DNA of 64,000 nucleotides. Origin: BJGV01 sp964196335. Lineage in GTDB: Bacteria > Pseudomonadota > Gammaproteobacteria > Burkholderiales > Nitrosomonadaceae. The notes under the pieces are model-generated. The model ran no database searches and had not been told where the DNA came from. It saw only the letters and a program-made list of their open reading frames with translations. The stretch lies in contig OZ250175.1 in assembly GCA_965238155.1 (NCBI GenBank), positions 1 through 64,000 on the forward strand, in the 5' to 3' direction. Every line of letters begins with the position of its first letter. The first letter of the stretch is position 1. Of the stretch, positions 62,651 to 64,000 are shown in pieces. Both the position numbers and the translations under genes were made by a program.

Positions 62651-63862
62651 ATGAAAAAATCTCGCACCCCTCGCCGTACTAAATCTCCGCGTGCTGTACA
62701 GGAACTCGCTCGTTTAGCTGGAGGACTTGCTGCCTCTGGTAGCTATAAAGAAGATATTTTTTGGGAGAAACAACTTGGAATTAAAATAAATGCACAGTTA
62801 CGTACGGGGAACGATCAAAACTTGGAAGAGGCATTAGAACTACTATATGATACTGACCCAGCCGGTTATGGAGAGTTTATTTATGCTATTGAGGCTGCAA
62901 TTGAGTGTAGTACATTATCACACGAAGGTTGTACCTATGATGTACTAATGTTTGCCGCCCCAATACTAACATGGTCTCGTTTCTCAATTCCTTCAGGTCC
63001 AATAGCCGAAACTATCTTAAACAATCTTCGGGAGCAGTTTCAGACACATGTGTTGTTTGAAAACACTCAGTTCTCGTTAGCAGACTACCTCTTTAGTCCT
63101 GATCAATTGCCACGTGGATATCGTCTTACACATGAACTGGCTGAAAAGTTATGTGCTGCTGCTGTAGGTGGACAGGACTTACATATGAATCCACGACAGT
63201 TCTCTGAAACAGCGAATTTTCTATCAGATACTCGTTATCTTCTGGGGGCAATAGCAGTCCGACAGGGAGAGCCTATGTTCCGCTGGCAGGAAACTGATAT
63301 TACGAGTCAAATAAATAATGGAGTAGCTGGTGTAAAATCTTCAAAACAGAGAATACTTCTTAGGTGGAAAACAGAGTGTGGTAAGGCACTACGATCATTG
63401 TTTCAGGGTTGTGCCTTAGACTTATTATTACCTGATGGTTTTTTTTCTGCATGGCGTATGGCAGATCGGCTTGCCCGCCCCTATTCCATGCATGCAACGG
63501 TTGATTTCTTACAGTCCACCCTAAATATTCCGGTAAGTGACCTTCGTGCAGTGATAGCACCATTCCATGACCAGTTGTTAGAGGAGTACCGTGTAAGTTT
63601 CACCTTCTTAGATAGCAATGAAGTGTTATATGGTATTGTCTGGGCACTAGTTGGAGAGGAAGATGAAAACAGTGACACAATTACACAGATAGAGACTACA
63701 CTGCAGGAATGCGGCATAACCCGCATAACACTACTAGATAATCGTTTCCCTTTAGAATATTGTGAAGAGTGTGGCGCGCCTTTATTCCCAAACTCGGAGG
63801 GTGAAGTCGTACATGCCGAATTTCCTGAAGAAGGAGATAAAATACAAGTACAATTACACTGA
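62651..63862 (+). CDS. DUF2863 domain-containing protein
   Basis: A 403-residue cytoplasmic protein of the betaproteobacterial DUF2863 family. It has a basic N-terminus (KKSRTPRRTKSPRAVQELAR), then LAGGLAASGSYKEDIFWEKQ, YDVLMFAAPILTWSRFSIPS and TQFSLADYLFSPDQLPRGYR. A C-terminal zinc-ribbon-like end EYCEECGAPLFPNSEGEVVH has one CxxC only. Function unknown. Intact and at the edge of the window; 138 bases of non-coding sequence follow. Confidence 0.87.
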   Translation: MKKSRTPRRTKSPRAVQELARLAGGLAASGSYKEDIFWEKQLGIKINAQLRTGNDQNLEEALELLYDTDPAGYGEFIYAIEAAIECSTLSHEGCTYDVLMFAAPILTWSRFSIPSGPIAETILNNLREQFQTHVLFENTQFSLADYLFSPDQLPRGYRLTHELAEKLCAAAVGGQDLHMNPRQFSETANFLSDTRYLLGAIAVRQGEPMFRWQETDITSQINNGVAGVKSSKQRILLRWKTECGKALRSLFQGCALDLLLPDGFFSAWRMADRLARPYSMHATVDFLQSTLNIPVSDLRAVIAPFHDQLLEEYRVSFTFLDSNEVLYGIVWALVGEEDENSDTITQIETTLQECGITRITLLDNRFPLEYCEECGAPLFPNSEGEVVHAEFPEEGDKIQVQLH

Positions 63863-64000
63863 TGAAATATGATTTTACAAAAGCAGATCCTATTCCAGAT
63901 CAGGTTTCATGCAGCTTTGAAAGCAGCGCAGTTGTTTTTTACAAGTCAGAAATATAAATTCACTACGAAATTTTTTTATTACATACCAAGTTAATGCATC

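Overview
The window looks like the chromosome of a betaproteobacterium with an AT-rich core, most likely a chemolithoautotroph of the Nitrosomonadaceae type. The evidence is a proteobacterial class I phosphoribulokinase, an exosortase-associated TIGR04073 protein, DUF2863, DUF2782 and BPSS1780-type genes, and the gene order lolB-ispE-tRNA-Gln-prs-rplY-pth-ychF. The taxonomic call is inference; no rRNA is present.

Region 1 (1-900) is host sequence: the 3' part of a metallo-beta-lactamase-fold gene and an intact tRNA-Ser(GGA). Region 2 (about 900-20,800) is an accessory region made of several layers. From about 930 to 6,870 lies a GC-rich phage/island module: large serine recombinase, DUF2924 protein, ImmA/IrrE-type peptidase plus XRE regulator, and divergently a ParB-domain DNA methyltransferase with a DUF5681 protein. 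Then come a three-repeat orphan CRISPR array with type I-F repeats, a decayed copy of the pxpA start, an autotransporter gene broken at two G-runs, and an intact pxpABC (5-oxoprolinase) operon. Next is a restriction locus: a broken HEPN-domain gene whose stop overlaps (GTGA) a single-chain methyltransferase/BsuBI-PstI-type endonuclease. From 16.4 to 20.8 kb there is a gene graveyard: a broken nuclease-like gene, a lipoprotein gene with a stop just after its lipobox, a displaced tRNA 3' end, a DUF7689 remnant, an intact HicAB module and a BrnTA module with one frameshift in each gene.

Region 3 (20.8-26.4 kb) holds a GAF-GGDEF diguanylate cyclase preceded by a c-di-GMP-I (GEMM) riboswitch, a secreted Gly/Arg/Tyr-rich repeat protein, a glycine-zipper protein, two small-molecule methyltransferases and the TIGR04073 protein.

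Region 4 (26.7-63.9 kb) is dense, intact core genome. On the minus strand a TPR lipoprotein, lolB, ispE, two tRNA-Gln genes, prs, rplY, pth and ychF form one co-oriented run. On the plus strand are an ABC-2/GldG exporter, mutM, proC, yggT, a DUF465 protein, a DUF411 protein and a c-type cytochrome. Then come rpsP-rimM-trmD-rplS, polA, a LOG-family gene, DUF2782, thrB, a BPSS1780-like membrane protein, uvrD, prk, leuS-lptE-holA-proA-lpdA, a MidA-like methyltransferase, a pteridine-reductase-like SDR and DUF2863.

The strongest points for follow-up are the double G-run autotransporter flanked by copies of the pxpA start, the HEPN-restriction-modification coupling, the doubly feedback-controlled c-di-GMP synthase, and the clustering of single-base frameshifts in the accessory region while the core genes are intact.
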